Assembly (NCBI GenBank): GCA_023428695.1
Contig: JAEYWY010000012.1
Span: 43,551-107,550 of the forward strand
DNA from: Bacteroidota bacterium
GTDB taxonomy: Bacteria > Bacteroidota > Bacteroidia > Cytophagales > Cyclobacteriaceae
DNA length: 64,000 nucleotides
Direction of reading: 5' to 3'
The number at the start of each line of letters is the position of its first letter. Position 1 is the stretch's first letter. Below the pieces are notes generated by a model. It made no database searches. It was not told where the DNA came from and worked only from the letters and a program-made list of their open reading frames with translations. Positions 1 through 9,050 of this stretch are shown here, in pieces. The position numbers were made by a program, and so were the translations under genes.

Positions 1-545
1 CCATCAACGGAATCGGTATGGGGATCGCGACGCTGTTTGTACTCACCATGTCGAATGCGGTAATCGCCGCGGTTAAGGGCTTCATCCCGGGCGGGGTTCG
101 CATACCGTCTTATATCGTGATCATCGCGGCTTTCGTGACTGTCATTGATCTGCTAATGGCGGGTTATCTGCCGGCGCTGCATGAACAACTCGGTTTGTTT
201 ATTCCACTCATCGTCGTGAACTGTATTGTGCTCGGGCGTGCAGAAGCATTTGCATCGCGCAACAATGTGTTCGACAGCATCATCGATGGCGTCGGAATGG
301 GAGTAGGCTTTGCCTATGCACTTACGCTGATTGGTGTCATTCGCGAACTGTTTGGCAGCTTGTCGGTTTTTGGTGTCAGCATCATTGACGGCGACGGCAT
401 GCTGATCTTCATACTCGCTCCCGGTGCATTCATCACACTGGCATTCATCATTGCTTTTAATAAATGGATCGCGCTGCGGAAAAAGAGAGTAACGGCGAAG
501 CCACAAGAATCAGCCACATCAAAGAAAGAGTCAGTACCCGCATAA
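1..545 (+). CDS. rnfE: Rnf electron transport complex subunit E, 5' truncated
   Basis: RnfE is an integral membrane subunit of the Rnf complex, which couples electron transfer between reduced ferredoxin and NAD+ to ion translocation. The reading frame is already open at base 3 and encodes ING-IGMGIATLFVLTMSN before any plausible start, so the true N-terminus lies upstream of the window. Visible hallmarks are several hydrophobic helices and the segments FIPLIVVNCIVLGRAEAFAS and DGVGMGVGFAY, which are typical of RnfE/NqrD. RnfE is favoured over NqrD because the next gene is clearly RnfA. The C-terminus is a basic, Ser/Lys-rich tail. The stop is 9 bp before rnfA, so the two are co-transcribed. 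The order E-A at the end of the operon matches the BCDGEA arrangement known in Bacteroidota. Confidence 0.93.
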   Translation, partial: INGIGMGIATLFVLTMSNAVIAAVKGFIPGGVRIPSYIVIIAAFVTVIDLLMAGYLPALHEQLGLFIPLIVVNCIVLGRAEAFASRNNVFDSIIDGVGMGVGFAYALTLIGVIRELFGSLSVFGVSIIDGDGMLIFILAPGAFITLAFIIAFNKWIALRKKRVTAKPQESATSKKESVPA

Positions 546-554
546 AGGACGATT

Positions 555-1127
555 ATGGAATACGTGATTATTATATTCTCGGCGATCTTTATTAACAACA
601 TCGTACTCTCGAGATTTCTTGGAATATGTCCCTTCCTCGGTGTCTCAAAAAGCCTGTCAACGGCTACGGGGATGGGAATGGCCGTGATCTTCGTGATGAC
701 CATTTCAACGATCATGACCTACCTGATCATGCACTTCCTGCTTGTTCCGCTCGACGTTACCTATCTCCAGACTGTTAGTTACATCCTTGTGATCGCATTC
801 CTTGTCCAGGTGGTCGAGATCGTCTTGAAAAAAGTAAGCCCGGAATTGTACCAATCCCTTGGCGTATTTCTCCCGCTCATTACGACTAACTGTACTATTC
901 TTGGCGTAGCAATTCTGGTTATTCAAAAGGAATTGAATCTACTTCAAAGTGTACTCTTCGCAGTTGGCAACGGGCTTGGTTTTACACTTGCTATTATTCT
1001 GTTCGCGTCGTTGCGGGAACAACTTGACCTTGCAGAGTTACCCGAAGCAATGAAGGGCATACCGGCCGCACTGATTGTCGCGAGTATTCTGGCAATGGCT
1101 TTCATGGGGTTTGCCGGCATTGTGTAG
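555..1127 (+). CDS. rnfA: Rnf electron transport complex subunit A
   Basis: A 190-residue polytopic membrane protein of the normal RnfA length. It begins MEYVIIIFSAIFINNIVLSR and carries the signature RFLGICPFLGVSK and the symmetric motif LITTNCTILGVA, both characteristic of RnfA/RsxA (NqrE has a different N-terminus). RnfA and RnfE form an inverted pair of membrane subunits in the ion-translocating core of the ferredoxin:NAD+ oxidoreductase. The gene follows rnfE by 9 bp and seems to be the last gene of the operon. The ferredoxin-linked korAB pair begins 118 bp downstream on the same strand. Confidence 0.95.
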   Translation: MEYVIIIFSAIFINNIVLSRFLGICPFLGVSKSLSTATGMGMAVIFVMTISTIMTYLIMHFLLVPLDVTYLQTVSYILVIAFLVQVVEIVLKKVSPELYQSLGVFLPLITTNCTILGVAILVIQKELNLLQSVLFAVGNGLGFTLAIILFASLREQLDLAELPEAMKGIPAALIVASILAMAFMGFAGIV

Positions 1128-1244
1128 TGGCATGTGACAAAGATCAGTTGCGGGTATGACCGCACTCAGCGTTTGCTTCAATAATTAATCTAAACTTCTC
1201 TACTAATCGCACAGGTTTTAACCTTAGCCTCAGCGTGATAACCT

Positions 1245-3092
1245 ATGGAAAAAGAGACTATTCAGATCCGTGAAGCTACGATCCGTTTTGCGGGCGATTC
1301 CGGCGACGGAATGCAATTGATAGGCGCACAATTTTCGGATTCGTGTGGCCTCGCAGGTTACAGTGTGAACACGTTTCCTGACTATCCGTCGGAAATTCGC
1401 GCTCCGGAAGGAACCCTTTATGGCGTCAGTGCATTTCAGGTACACGTTGGGTCTGACGACGTATATACCAGCGGAGACCAGATCGATGTGCTTTTCGCCA
1501 TGAACGCATCATCCCTTAAAGTCAATCTTGCGAATGTAAAATCAACCGGACTTATAATCACAGACAGCAACGGGTTTGAGACAAAGAATCTGCAGCTCGC
1601 GGGATATACGACCAATCCGCTTGACGGTGGGATTGCACAAAACTACACCCTGGTGGTCGTCGACTTTGTCGGTGAGTTGAAGCGCCTGTTCCGGGAGCAT
1701 GGCATTGACCAGAAACTTGTCAGGCAGGTAAAAAACATTTTTGCACTCGGAATGTCGTATTGGCTGTTCACGCTTCCGGTTGATCAAACAAAAAAATGGT
1801 TGCAAAAAAAGTTTGCTGCGCGCGAAGAGGTACTTCTCGCAAATCTGCTGGTACTCGATGCAGGATACCGTTATGCCTCGGAACATGAGGCATTGGTACA
1901 GCGCTGTGAACTCGGGAAGGTTGAGCGCCCCGGTGGTGTGTACAGAAGCATAACCGGTAACGAGGCCGTTGCGCTGGGACTGGTTACGGCAGCGCGTCGT
2001 GCGAGGTTGCCGTTGTTTCTCGGTTCCTATCCGATAACACCCGCGACAGAGATCATGCAATACCTTTCCCGGTGGACGCGCTACGGCGTAAGAACGCTCC
2101 AGGCCGAGGATGAAATCGCCGGTATCACAAGCGCGATAGGAGCGGCGTACGGAGGATGTCTGGCAGCAACAACGACAAGCGGACCCGGACTTTCACTGAA
2201 GAGTGAGGCGATCGGGCTGGCGATCATGACCGAGTTACCACTCGTGATTATCGATGTGCAACGTGCAGGCCCGTCAACAGGTATGCCCACAAAGCCGGAA
2301 CAAAGTGACCTGCTCCAGGCTTTCTTCGGACGACATGGCGAATCGCCGGTGTGTGTCGTGGCAGCCTCAGGTCCCACAGATTGCTTTGAGATGACGTTGG
2401 AAGCAGCGCGGCTTGCGATAACGTTCATGACACCCGTTATCCTTCTTTCTGACGGATACATCGGACAATCATCGGAAAGATGGCGCGTGCCGGATATAAA
2501 CAACCTTGCGACAATCGATCCGCCTTTCGCGTCCGGCGAAGAAGCATTCGAACCGTATCGCAGAAACCCGGTCACGCTCGCGCGTCAATGGGCGATCCCC
2601 GGAATGCCGCGACTCGAACATCGCATCGGCGGTCTCGAAAAAGCAGACGAATCAGGCACCGTAAGCCATGATCCGCTCAACCACGAAAAGATGGTCCACC
2701 TGAGGAAAGAGAAGATTGCACGAATGGCCGATTTCATTCCACCTGCCGTGATTGACGGACCCGAAGAAGGGGATGTTCTTGTCATCACCTGGGGCAGCAG
2801 CTATGGTGCGGCGAAAACCGCCGTGTCTGAATTGCGCAGGGAAGATTATAATGTATCGCTGCTCAATTTGAAATACCTCAACCCACTGCCCGCAAATCTT
2901 GGACGGATCCTGGGAGGTTTCGAAAAAATCCTTGTTCCTGAATTGAACACAGGGCAGTTAAAAATGCTTCTGCAATCACAGTTTGGCAAATCATTCACAA
3001 GTCTTGGTAAAGTTCAGGGCAGGTTGTTCACATCGGAAGAAATTCGTCTTAAGATTATTGAAATGTCGGGCAAAAGAACAATAACATTATGA
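1245..3092 (+). CDS. korA: 2-oxoacid:ferredoxin oxidoreductase, fused gamma/alpha subunit
   Basis: This is the alpha subunit (615 aa) of a 2-oxoglutarate-type 2-oxoacid:acceptor oxidoreductase, with the gamma domain fused at the N-terminus. That domain (about residues 8-190) starts with the nucleotide-type motif FAGDSGDGM. The pyrimidine-binding domain follows (about 230-400), with FLGSYPITPATEIMQYL near residue 260, and then the transketolase C-terminal-like domain (about 500-590). With KorB it decarboxylates a 2-oxoacid, forms an acyl-CoA and reduces ferredoxin. The last four bases overlap the korB start (ATGA), indicating translational coupling. 2-oxoglutarate is the likely substrate from family architecture, but the sequence alone does not prove it. 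Confidence 0.93.
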   Translation: MEKETIQIREATIRFAGDSGDGMQLIGAQFSDSCGLAGYSVNTFPDYPSEIRAPEGTLYGVSAFQVHVGSDDVYTSGDQIDVLFAMNASSLKVNLANVKSTGLIITDSNGFETKNLQLAGYTTNPLDGGIAQNYTLVVVDFVGELKRLFREHGIDQKLVRQVKNIFALGMSYWLFTLPVDQTKKWLQKKFAAREEVLLANLLVLDAGYRYASEHEALVQRCELGKVERPGGVYRSITGNEAVALGLVTAARRARLPLFLGSYPITPATEIMQYLSRWTRYGVRTLQAEDEIAGITSAIGAAYGGCLAATTTSGPGLSLKSEAIGLAIMTELPLVIIDVQRAGPSTGMPTKPEQSDLLQAFFGRHGESPVCVVAASGPTDCFEMTLEAARLAITFMTPVILLSDGYIGQSSERWRVPDINNLATIDPPFASGEEAFEPYRRNPVTLARQWAIPGMPRLEHRIGGLEKADESGTVSHDPLNHEKMVHLRKEKIARMADFIPPAVIDGPEEGDVLVITWGSSYGAAKTAVSELRREDYNVSLLNLKYLNPLPANLGRILGGFEKILVPELNTGQLKMLLQSQFGKSFTSLGKVQGRLFTSEEIRLKIIEMSGKRTITL

Positions 3093-4132
3093 AAACGCTG
3101 ATTGACGAAATGATTCAAATCCCGTCGGCAGAACTTCCTTCTTCTCCGCGCGATTTCAAGCCCGACGTGGACGTACGTTGGTGCGCAGGCTGCGGCGCGA
3201 TTTCTGTTCTCACTTCAACACAGCGCCTGCTCCCTGATCTCGGACTTCCGAAAGAGAAGATTGTCTTTGTTTCCGGGATCGGATGCTCGGGAAGATTTCC
3301 ATATTATGTTGATACTTACGGGTTCCACACTATTCATGGTCGCGCTATTCCTGTCGCTACAGGGCTAAAACTTTCGCGTCCTGATCTGAGTGTCTGGGTG
3401 ATTACCGGTGACGGCGACAATATGAGTATTGGTGGTAACCATTTTATTCACGGGTGCCGGCGGAATGTCAACCTCAATGTTTTGATGTTCAACAACGAGG
3501 TGTATAGTCTTACCAAAGGCCAGTACTCGCCGACCTCGAAACGCGGACAGGTAACCAAGTCATCACCGCGAGGCGTCCTTGAGGATCCGTTCAATCCTGT
3601 CGCACTTGCGTTAGGGGCAGGAGCGGGGTTTGTTGCCCGCGCTCACGACAAGGATCGCCAGGCAATGCAACGCGTACTCGGAGCGGCGCATGCGTATCCG
3701 GGATTCTCATTCGTGGAGATCTATACAAACTGTCGCATCTTCAATGACGGCGCATTCGACAGATACACAAGCCCCGACACACGTGATGATTCCACGATCT
3801 GGCTGGAGCATGACAAGCCTTTGGTATTCGGCAAAGCCAAAGACAAAGGTATCCGGCTCGACGGGTATACGCCGCGTGTTGTTTCGCTCACTTCCGGAGA
3901 ATGGAGTGCAGACGATCTGGTTGTACACAACCAGGAAGACACGACACTGGCTCTCATACTTGCTAACATGACATACCACGAAGATCTGCCCCGGCCGATG
4001 GGAATCCTGCAGCAACTGAAGAAGGAATCACATGATCAACGGCTTCAATCCCTGCTTGCCGACGCAGGATTCGAATCAAATTCAGATCTGCAGCAGCTGC
4101 TTATAGGGGAATCCTCCTGGCAGGTATCCTGA
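3089..4132 (+). CDS. korB: 2-oxoacid:ferredoxin oxidoreductase, beta subunit
   Basis: The thiamine-diphosphate-binding beta subunit (347 aa) of the same enzyme as korA. WCAGCGAIS at residues 31-39 is typical of KorB. GDGDNMSIGGNHF near residue 107 followed by NVNLNVLMFNNEVYSLTKGQ is the TPP/Mg2+ binding fold with its GDG...N signature. YSPTSKRG is also family-typical. The start overlaps the korA stop by four bases. KorB catalyses the decarboxylation half-reaction and passes electrons to ferredoxin, which the neighbouring Rnf complex could reoxidise. Confidence 0.95.
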   Translation: MKTLIDEMIQIPSAELPSSPRDFKPDVDVRWCAGCGAISVLTSTQRLLPDLGLPKEKIVFVSGIGCSGRFPYYVDTYGFHTIHGRAIPVATGLKLSRPDLSVWVITGDGDNMSIGGNHFIHGCRRNVNLNVLMFNNEVYSLTKGQYSPTSKRGQVTKSSPRGVLEDPFNPVALALGAGAGFVARAHDKDRQAMQRVLGAAHAYPGFSFVEIYTNCRIFNDGAFDRYTSPDTRDDSTIWLEHDKPLVFGKAKDKGIRLDGYTPRVVSLTSGEWSADDLVVHNQEDTTLALILANMTYHEDLPRPMGILQQLKKESHDQRLQSLLADAGFESNSDLQQLLIGESSWQVS

Positions 4133-4206
4133 TGGCATACACGCGGTCGTTTGCGGGTCGATTGTGCAACCGCTGGCATCTGATTTTTGATTATCTGTAC
4201 AGACAG

Positions 4207-4220
4207 GCAGAATATTCTGC
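4207..4220. promoter_or_regulatory. 14-bp perfect palindrome upstream of the CsbD gene
   Basis: GCAGAATATTCTGC is a perfect palindrome ending 24 bp before the ATG of the CsbD-family gene. A second small palindrome, CTGTACAG, lies at 4195-4202. Both sit in the position of an operator, but no regulator is identified and chance cannot be excluded. Confidence 0.3.
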
Positions 4221-4244
4221 TATGTGCAACCAAATTTCTATTGT

Positions 4245-4430
4245 ATGGATAATCAGAGAATAAAAGGTTCCTGGAATGAACTGAAGGGAAAACTTAAGCA
4301 AAAGTATGGACAGTTAACAGACGACGATCTCACTTACACCGAGGGGAAAGAAGACGAATTGTATGGACGCCTGCAACAGCGTCTGGGCAAAACGAAGGAT
4401 GAGGTAAGACGGGAACTCGACAACCTGTAA
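4245..4430 (+). CDS. CsbD family general stress protein
   Basis: A 61-residue, very hydrophilic protein starting MDNQRIKGSWNELKGKLKQK, a clear match to the CsbD family of small stress-induced proteins of unknown biochemical role. The Trp-Asn-x-x-Lys-Gly repeat-like core, an acidic middle and the Lys/Arg-rich end are all visible. A GTG seven codons upstream would extend the frame, but the ATG at 4245 fits the family start. The gene stands alone after korB and is followed by a strong terminator shared with the convergent oxidoreductase gene. Confidence 0.88.
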   Translation: MDNQRIKGSWNELKGKLKQKYGQLTDDDLTYTEGKEDELYGRLQQRLGKTKDEVRRELDNL

Positions 4431-4447
4431 TCAAAAAGAGTTCATAC

Positions 4448-4478
4448 AAAAAAGGCGCATCATACGATGCGCCTTTTT
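4448..4478. terminator. bidirectional intrinsic terminator
   Basis: Stem GGCGCATC / GATGCGCC with a 4-nt loop, flanked by A6 on the left and T5 on the right, so it works in both directions. It lies between the convergent CsbD gene (+) and the Gfo/Idh/MocA gene (-). Confidence 0.9.
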
Positions 4479-4495
4479 CACTTATTAACCTCACG

Positions 4496-6136
4496 TCATG
4501 CCATGGAACCCACCTTCACCTTCTCGGTGTTCGCAATGAGGATGGCATCAAGGTCTTCACCCGGAAGGGTGATGATTTTCTCAGCTTCAGCGTCCCATTC
4601 AATGCGCCTTCCGATCTTGTAGCTTAATCCGGCCATGTGAGCGGAAATTGCTTCTTCGAATCCTTCTTTTATACCACAACTCGGCGCACCGCCATTGCGG
4701 ATACAGCTGAGCCACTCTCTCAGATGCAGGAACGTTGAGTCTACGCGTTTGCCGTCGCGATATGTCCACAACAAGCCTTTGTTCGCGAAGTATTTTGCTG
4801 TTGCCGAAGTAACAGCATCGGTTCCGTTGGCTGCCGGGTCGTATTGATAAACCGGAACATAGGGATCGATCTTACCGTCTTTGATCAGTTGTGCATGTTT
4901 TGTTGAACGCGGATCCGCATAGACAGTCAGGCTGTTGCCAAGGTCCATGCTGCCATCGTGGCCCATGAATATTGTTCCTCGGTCGAATTGATTGCCAAGT
5001 GTCGCGCTGTACACGAATGTCATACCGCGTTCCTTTCCGGATTCCTGGCTCGAGCCGGTGCTAAATTCCGGGAACTCCATGTTCACCTGTAGCACATCGG
5101 GTACGTTGCGTCCGTCGCGGTGCGTGTAAATTCCACCCGAGGCTGTTACGCTTGCCGGTATACCCATCTTAAGAATGCAGTTCACGCGATCATAATCGTG
5201 CGTGAGCAGGTCGCCGGACAATCCGGAGCCGTATGCCCACCACTTGCGCCATCTGAAGAAGTGTTCCAGGTTGAAAGGTGTTTCCGGTGCGCTGCCGAGG
5301 AATGCCTTCCAGTCAATGGTTGAAGGTGATGCTTCCGGATGAATTTCATACTGCCACGCACCATTATCGTCATTGCGGTTGGTGTTGGTTTCAATAAGTG
5401 AAATGTGACCAAGTATATTCTTGGCAATCACATCCTGTGCAGTTAGAAAACTTTGTGTTTGGCGGTGCTGGTGGCCTACTGCGAAGACAAGTTTCGGATT
5501 CGCCTTCACAATGTCACGCAATGCATATGTTTCGGAGATGTTGTGTGTCATCGGTTTTTCGACGTACACGTTAATGCCGGCATTGAGAGCATCCATGGCC
5601 ATGGGAGCGTGCCAATGGTCGGGAGTTGCAATAACGACCGCGTCAACTTCTCCGCTGTTTACCATTTCCTTGTGGGATCCAAACCGTTTGATCTTGTTGC
5701 CGTCGCGGCTGAAGGAACGCAATGCCTTTTCGGCACGGGCGTCAAAGATGTCACAAATACCGGTCAACTGAATATTCAGGTTTTCCTGTGCAAGGAAGTC
5801 CTTCAGGCGGTTGTCATGCGGATTCTTCTCGGCATTGGCTTTCATCTCATCCAGCCACTCCGTTGTGGCGAAACCGAGAGCGCGGCAAAGTTGTTCTCCG
5901 CGAATTCCAAAACCGATAATCCCCAGACGTATCGGCTTACCACTCATCGGACCCGACGGTGGCGGGGGTGATGCTTTGATGTTCAGCGTTTCAAGCAGAA
6001 AGTTCTTTTCGCGTTTTGCATTGCCGGTGACTTTCGCGCCGGCGTACCAGACACCGCCGATCAAAGGCAGGCTGCCAAGTCCTTTCAGAAGGTCTCTTCT
6101 CGACCACTTTCCGAATATGCTATCTTGTTTATCCAT
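4496..6136 (-). CDS. Gfo/Idh/MocA family oxidoreductase with Tat signal
   Basis: A 546-residue NAD(P)-dependent sugar/cyclitol-type dehydrogenase of the Gfo/Idh/MocA family. The N-terminus has a twin-arginine signal (SRRDLLKG, residues 12-20, then a hydrophobic stretch), so the folded enzyme is probably exported. The Rossmann motif is LGIIGFGIRGEQL near residue 70. VDAVVIATPDHWH and the family lysine motif VEKPMTHN occur near residues 165-195. The C-terminal substrate domain is long, as in secreted Bacteroidota members. The substrate cannot be assigned. A DoxX-family membrane protein lies just upstream on the same strand (start-to-stop gap 20 bp), suggesting a two-gene operon. Confidence 0.88.
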   Translation of the reverse strand: MDKQDSIFGKWSRRDLLKGLGSLPLIGGVWYAGAKVTGNAKREKNFLLETLNIKASPPPPSGPMSGKPIRLGIIGFGIRGEQLCRALGFATTEWLDEMKANAEKNPHDNRLKDFLAQENLNIQLTGICDIFDARAEKALRSFSRDGNKIKRFGSHKEMVNSGEVDAVVIATPDHWHAPMAMDALNAGINVYVEKPMTHNISETYALRDIVKANPKLVFAVGHQHRQTQSFLTAQDVIAKNILGHISLIETNTNRNDDNGAWQYEIHPEASPSTIDWKAFLGSAPETPFNLEHFFRWRKWWAYGSGLSGDLLTHDYDRVNCILKMGIPASVTASGGIYTHRDGRNVPDVLQVNMEFPEFSTGSSQESGKERGMTFVYSATLGNQFDRGTIFMGHDGSMDLGNSLTVYADPRSTKHAQLIKDGKIDPYVPVYQYDPAANGTDAVTSATAKYFANKGLLWTYRDGKRVDSTFLHLREWLSCIRNGGAPSCGIKEGFEEAISAHMAGLSYKIGRRIEWDAEAEKIITLPGEDLDAILIANTEKVKVGSMA

Positions 6137-6156
6137 AGTTGCTTCTTTGATTGTGA

Positions 6157-6639
6157 TTAATGGGCGGTTTCTATTTTTGATTTCCGGAACAATGCCTCAA
6201 GTCCGAATGTCGTTGCGGTTGGAAACTGATACAGTACGTACAGGGCCACAAGTTCAATCAGATTTTTGTTAACGATCCAGTAACTTCCTTCCGCAGGCCC
6301 TTGTGTGATGCCAGTAAAAGGCGGGTGGGCGAGGTAATAAAGTGCAAGCAACAACATCCCGCCGATTGCAGCCCAACCTGTCTTCAGTCCGGCCATCAAC
6401 ATCACGCCGACAAAAATCAACAAGCCAATGTTCAGCGCATCGACGATATCGATGAGACCGTCGCCTGCGAGTGATACGAATACTGGCTTTAGAAATTCGG
6501 CACTCAACAGATATCCTTTAGCCGTCCAGGAGGGATTGTATAGTTTTATGACACCCTCATACAGGAAATGCCATCCAATCAGCAGGCGAAGCAGGACCAA
6601 ACCGGTTTTTTGCGCCTGGCTTAAGTTTAGATTTGTCAT
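6157..6639 (-). CDS. DoxX family membrane protein
   Basis: A polytopic protein of 160 residues with four hydrophobic segments. The DoxX-like start LVLLRLLIGWHFLYEGVIKL is followed by a conserved small-residue-rich helix, VGVMLMAGLKTGWAAIGG. The ATG at 6639 (MTNLNLSQAQ) is preferred over an upstream in-frame start at 6684 because it places the first helix at the usual distance. DoxX proteins are inner-membrane proteins linked to quinone or thiosulfate oxidation in some organisms, but their role in Bacteroidota is mostly unknown. It is probably co-transcribed with the exported oxidoreductase downstream and could pass its electrons to the quinone pool; that link is inference. Confidence 0.8.
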   Translation of the reverse strand: MTNLNLSQAQKTGLVLLRLLIGWHFLYEGVIKLYNPSWTAKGYLLSAEFLKPVFVSLAGDGLIDIVDALNIGLLIFVGVMLMAGLKTGWAAIGGMLLLALYYLAHPPFTGITQGPAEGSYWIVNKNLIELVALYVLYQFPTATTFGLEALFRKSKIETAH

Positions 6640-6882
6640 GAGTATTGTATTTATAAGTATAATGAAGTCTGGCCGTTCCCTCAAAAGTCACACGTACCGG
6701 AATGAACGATCGAATAATATTAGCGACCGCACCACCCCGGGATAATGACGTTCCTCATGGTTTGACAAGAAATTTATCGAGAGTGCAAGCACCCTGATTA
6801 ACAATGGAATATAGCCAATTTTGAAAAGTTTGGCATCCTGCGCTTAACGGTATCGCGAAATGAGACGAGCGGTCGGGGTACG

Positions 6883-7767
6883 TCAGGTGTCCGCCGGAGC
6901 AGGGGCGGGGCGTTTGTGCTTCCAACGCTTGTGAGACCAGAGCCAGACCGTCGGATCCCTGCGAATTTGCTCTTCGAACCTGCGTGTGAACGTCTCCGTG
7001 ATCTCACCTTCGGCTGCATTTCGGGGATGCTCGAAAAGTACTTCGCATTCCAAAGAGTAATGACCACGTTTTACCTTGTGGATGGTCATCAGTACAACAG
7101 GGAAGTCGAATTTCCTGGCGATTTTCTCAGGCCCCGTAAAAACCGCCGTGTCCTGGTTCAGAAAAGTGGTCCAATAGGCGTCTCTCTTTGAGGCAGCCTG
7201 ATCTGCCACGAGCGCTATTGCCACGGTTTGATTCCGCGTTGCGACAATTTCGCGCAGCACGTTCTTTGTAGGAGTAATAAGCGTGCCGTGGCGTACGCGA
7301 ATTTTTCGCATCATTCTGTCAAACCAGGGATTGGAGAGCGCCTTATATACTACCAGCAATTGATATGGAGTTTGTAAGTTGAAAGCGGGCGCCGCCCATT
7401 CCCAGTTCGCATAATGCGGAAGCACCAGAATGATGCTGCGGTTTTGTTGTCGGAGCCTGTTAAGATCAGGGTTCTCCTTCACGACCATCCGCTCATATAC
7501 TTCGGCTTTGGTGATGCTTTTCATCCTAAGTGTTTCGAGCAGAAGGTCGCACAAATGGCGGCGGTATGCATTGACAATGTTGTGAATCTCCGTCTCCGAC
7601 TTTTCGGGAAACGAATTTCTAAGGTTTTTGAGAATTACCCTTTTCCGGTAGCCACTCAAGCGCAGGAAATAGTAACCGATGTCCGACAGCACGTACAGCA
7701 ACGGGAACGGTAGCTGTGCGATGAGCCAGATGAACGGGTATGCCAGATAAAAACCGATGGCCTGCAT
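6883..7767 (-). CDS. lysophospholipid/lipid A acyltransferase (LpxL/HtrB family)
   Basis: An acyltransferase of the lipid A late-acylation family (294 aa from the ATG at 7767; an upstream in-frame start at 7812 is less likely). A hydrophobic membrane anchor (FYLAYPFIWLIAQLPFPLLY) is followed by the catalytic H-x4-E motif in LPHYANWEWAAP at about residue 119. The acyl-chain segment VALVADQAASKRDAYWTTFL and a Pro-Thr-Val-Trp-Leu-Trp motif near the C-terminus are also family-typical. It transfers a secondary acyl chain to a lipid A precursor or related lipid at the inner membrane. It stands alone on the minus strand between DoxX and the alcohol dehydrogenase. Confidence 0.88.
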   Translation of the reverse strand: MQAIGFYLAYPFIWLIAQLPFPLLYVLSDIGYYFLRLSGYRKRVILKNLRNSFPEKSETEIHNIVNAYRRHLCDLLLETLRMKSITKAEVYERMVVKENPDLNRLRQQNRSIILVLPHYANWEWAAPAFNLQTPYQLLVVYKALSNPWFDRMMRKIRVRHGTLITPTKNVLREIVATRNQTVAIALVADQAASKRDAYWTTFLNQDTAVFTGPEKIARKFDFPVVLMTIHKVKRGHYSLECEVLFEHPRNAAEGEITETFTRRFEEQIRRDPTVWLWSHKRWKHKRPAPAPADT

Positions 7768-7851
7768 GCCTGAAATTTCCCGCAAAATTAACCGATTCCG
7801 GATGCCATGCACTACAAGGCGAAAAAATTGCGTTGGCTGGTACGGGCCAAA

Positions 7852-7876
7852 AGGAGAGCCGCTTTTCGGCGGCTCT
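7852..7876 (-). terminator. intrinsic terminator of the alcohol dehydrogenase gene
   Basis: Read on the minus strand, stem AGAGCCGC / GCGGCTCT with a 6-nt loop is followed by CCTTTT. It lies immediately after the stop of the zinc alcohol dehydrogenase gene at 7884. Confidence 0.75.
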
Positions 7877-7883
7877 TATCTAT

Positions 7884-9050
7884 CTAGGCGAATGGTTTAA
7901 GCACAACCTTTACACAGTTGTCTTTCTTTCGCGAAAAGATGTCATACATTTTTGGGGCTTCAGCCAGTGGTACCTTGTGGGAAATGATGTCGTCGAGTAT
8001 CACTTTGCCATCGCGAACAAGGCCGAGTAAATCATCTATGTAACGTTGCACCCAGGCCTGTCCGCCCATGAGTTTGATACCTTTGTCGAACCACTTGTAC
8101 AGCGGGAAATTGTCATACATCGAACCGTAAACACCCACGACCGTTACGGTGCCCCCACGTCGTACGGCGTCCAGACACTTCTCCAGTGTCTTCATGGATC
8201 CTTTTTGCATGTGTATCACGTTCATCGCCTTTTCAATCGCAGACCGGTCAGCTTCCATTCCGACAGCGTCGACACAGACATCAGCACCGTAACCCCCCGT
8301 CATTTCACGAATAACTTCGGCGGGATCTATCGAGCTGGCGTCGATCACTTCGGCACCTGCAGCTGACCGTGCTTTCTCAAGTCGGTACGGAACGATATCA
8401 ACACCGACTACGCGGCCGGCACCTTTGAGCCAGGCTGCCTTCATAGCCATAATACCGACGGGGCCACATCCAAATACTACGACGGTCTCGCCGCCCTTGA
8501 GTTCAGCCCAGTCAATCGCCGCCCATCCTGTCGGAAAAATATCCGTCAGAAAAAGCACCTGTTCGTCGGTAAGGTTATCAGGTACTTTTCGCGGACTGTA
8601 ATCGGCGTAAGGCACGCGTACATATTCGGCCTGGCCACCATCGTAGCCACCATAGAGGTCGGTGTAACCAAAAAGCGCAGCACCGATGCCTTTTGCTTTG
8701 AGGACTTCACCCTCGGGGCCGTACATTTCATTTGAATTTTCACAGTGTGTCGGCAGGTCCATCTGACAGAACCGGCAGTTGCCACAGGCGATGGGAAAGG
8801 GCACGACGATGCGATCACCTTTTTGCAGATTCCTGATCGCGCTTCCGACCTCTTCAACGATGCCCATGAATTCATGGCCGAGGACCATAGATCGCGGCTG
8901 AGGAATCATCCCGTTGTAAATGTGAAGATCGGAACCGCATATAGCCGTAGATGTTACTCTGATGATGGCGTCCCTTGGATTTTGTATTTGCGGGTCATCC
9001 ACGGTTTCGACCCGGACATCTTTAGGTTTGTGGAACATTAGCGCTTTCAT
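7884..9050 (-). CDS. zinc-dependent alcohol dehydrogenase family protein
   Basis: A 388-residue medium-chain dehydrogenase. The catalytic zinc ligands are in AICGSDLHIYNG (about residues 36-47) and GHEFMG. The structural zinc cluster is in CGNCRFCQMDLPTHC (about residues 98-112). The NAD(P) Rossmann motif is VVVFGCGPVGIMAM. The long loop and the C-terminal SHKVPLAEAPKMYDIF resemble the glutathione-independent formaldehyde dehydrogenase-like subgroup, but the true substrate is not visible. It is a single gene with its own downstream terminator. Confidence 0.9.
   Translation of the reverse strand: MKALMFHKPKDVRVETVDDPQIQNPRDAIIRVTSTAICGSDLHIYNGMIPQPRSMVLGHEFMGIVEEVGSAIRNLQKGDRIVVPFPIACGNCRFCQMDLPTHCENSNEMYGPEGEVLKAKGIGAALFGYTDLYGGYDGGQAEYVRVPYADYSPRKVPDNLTDEQVLFLTDIFPTGWAAIDWAELKGGETVVVFGCGPVGIMAMKAAWLKGAGRVVGVDIVPYRLEKARSAAGAEVIDASSIDPAEVIREMTGGYGADVCVDAVGMEADRSAIEKAMNVIHMQKGSMKTLEKCLDAVRRGGTVTVVGVYGSMYDNFPLYKWFDKGIKLMGGQAWVQRYIDDLLGLVRDGKVILDDIISHKVPLAEAPKMYDIFSRKKDNCVKVVLKPFA

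Noticed and set aside
1..1127. Na+-NQR subunits D and E
   Set aside because: The N-terminus and core motifs of the second protein (RFLGICPFLGVSK) are those of RnfA, not NqrE.
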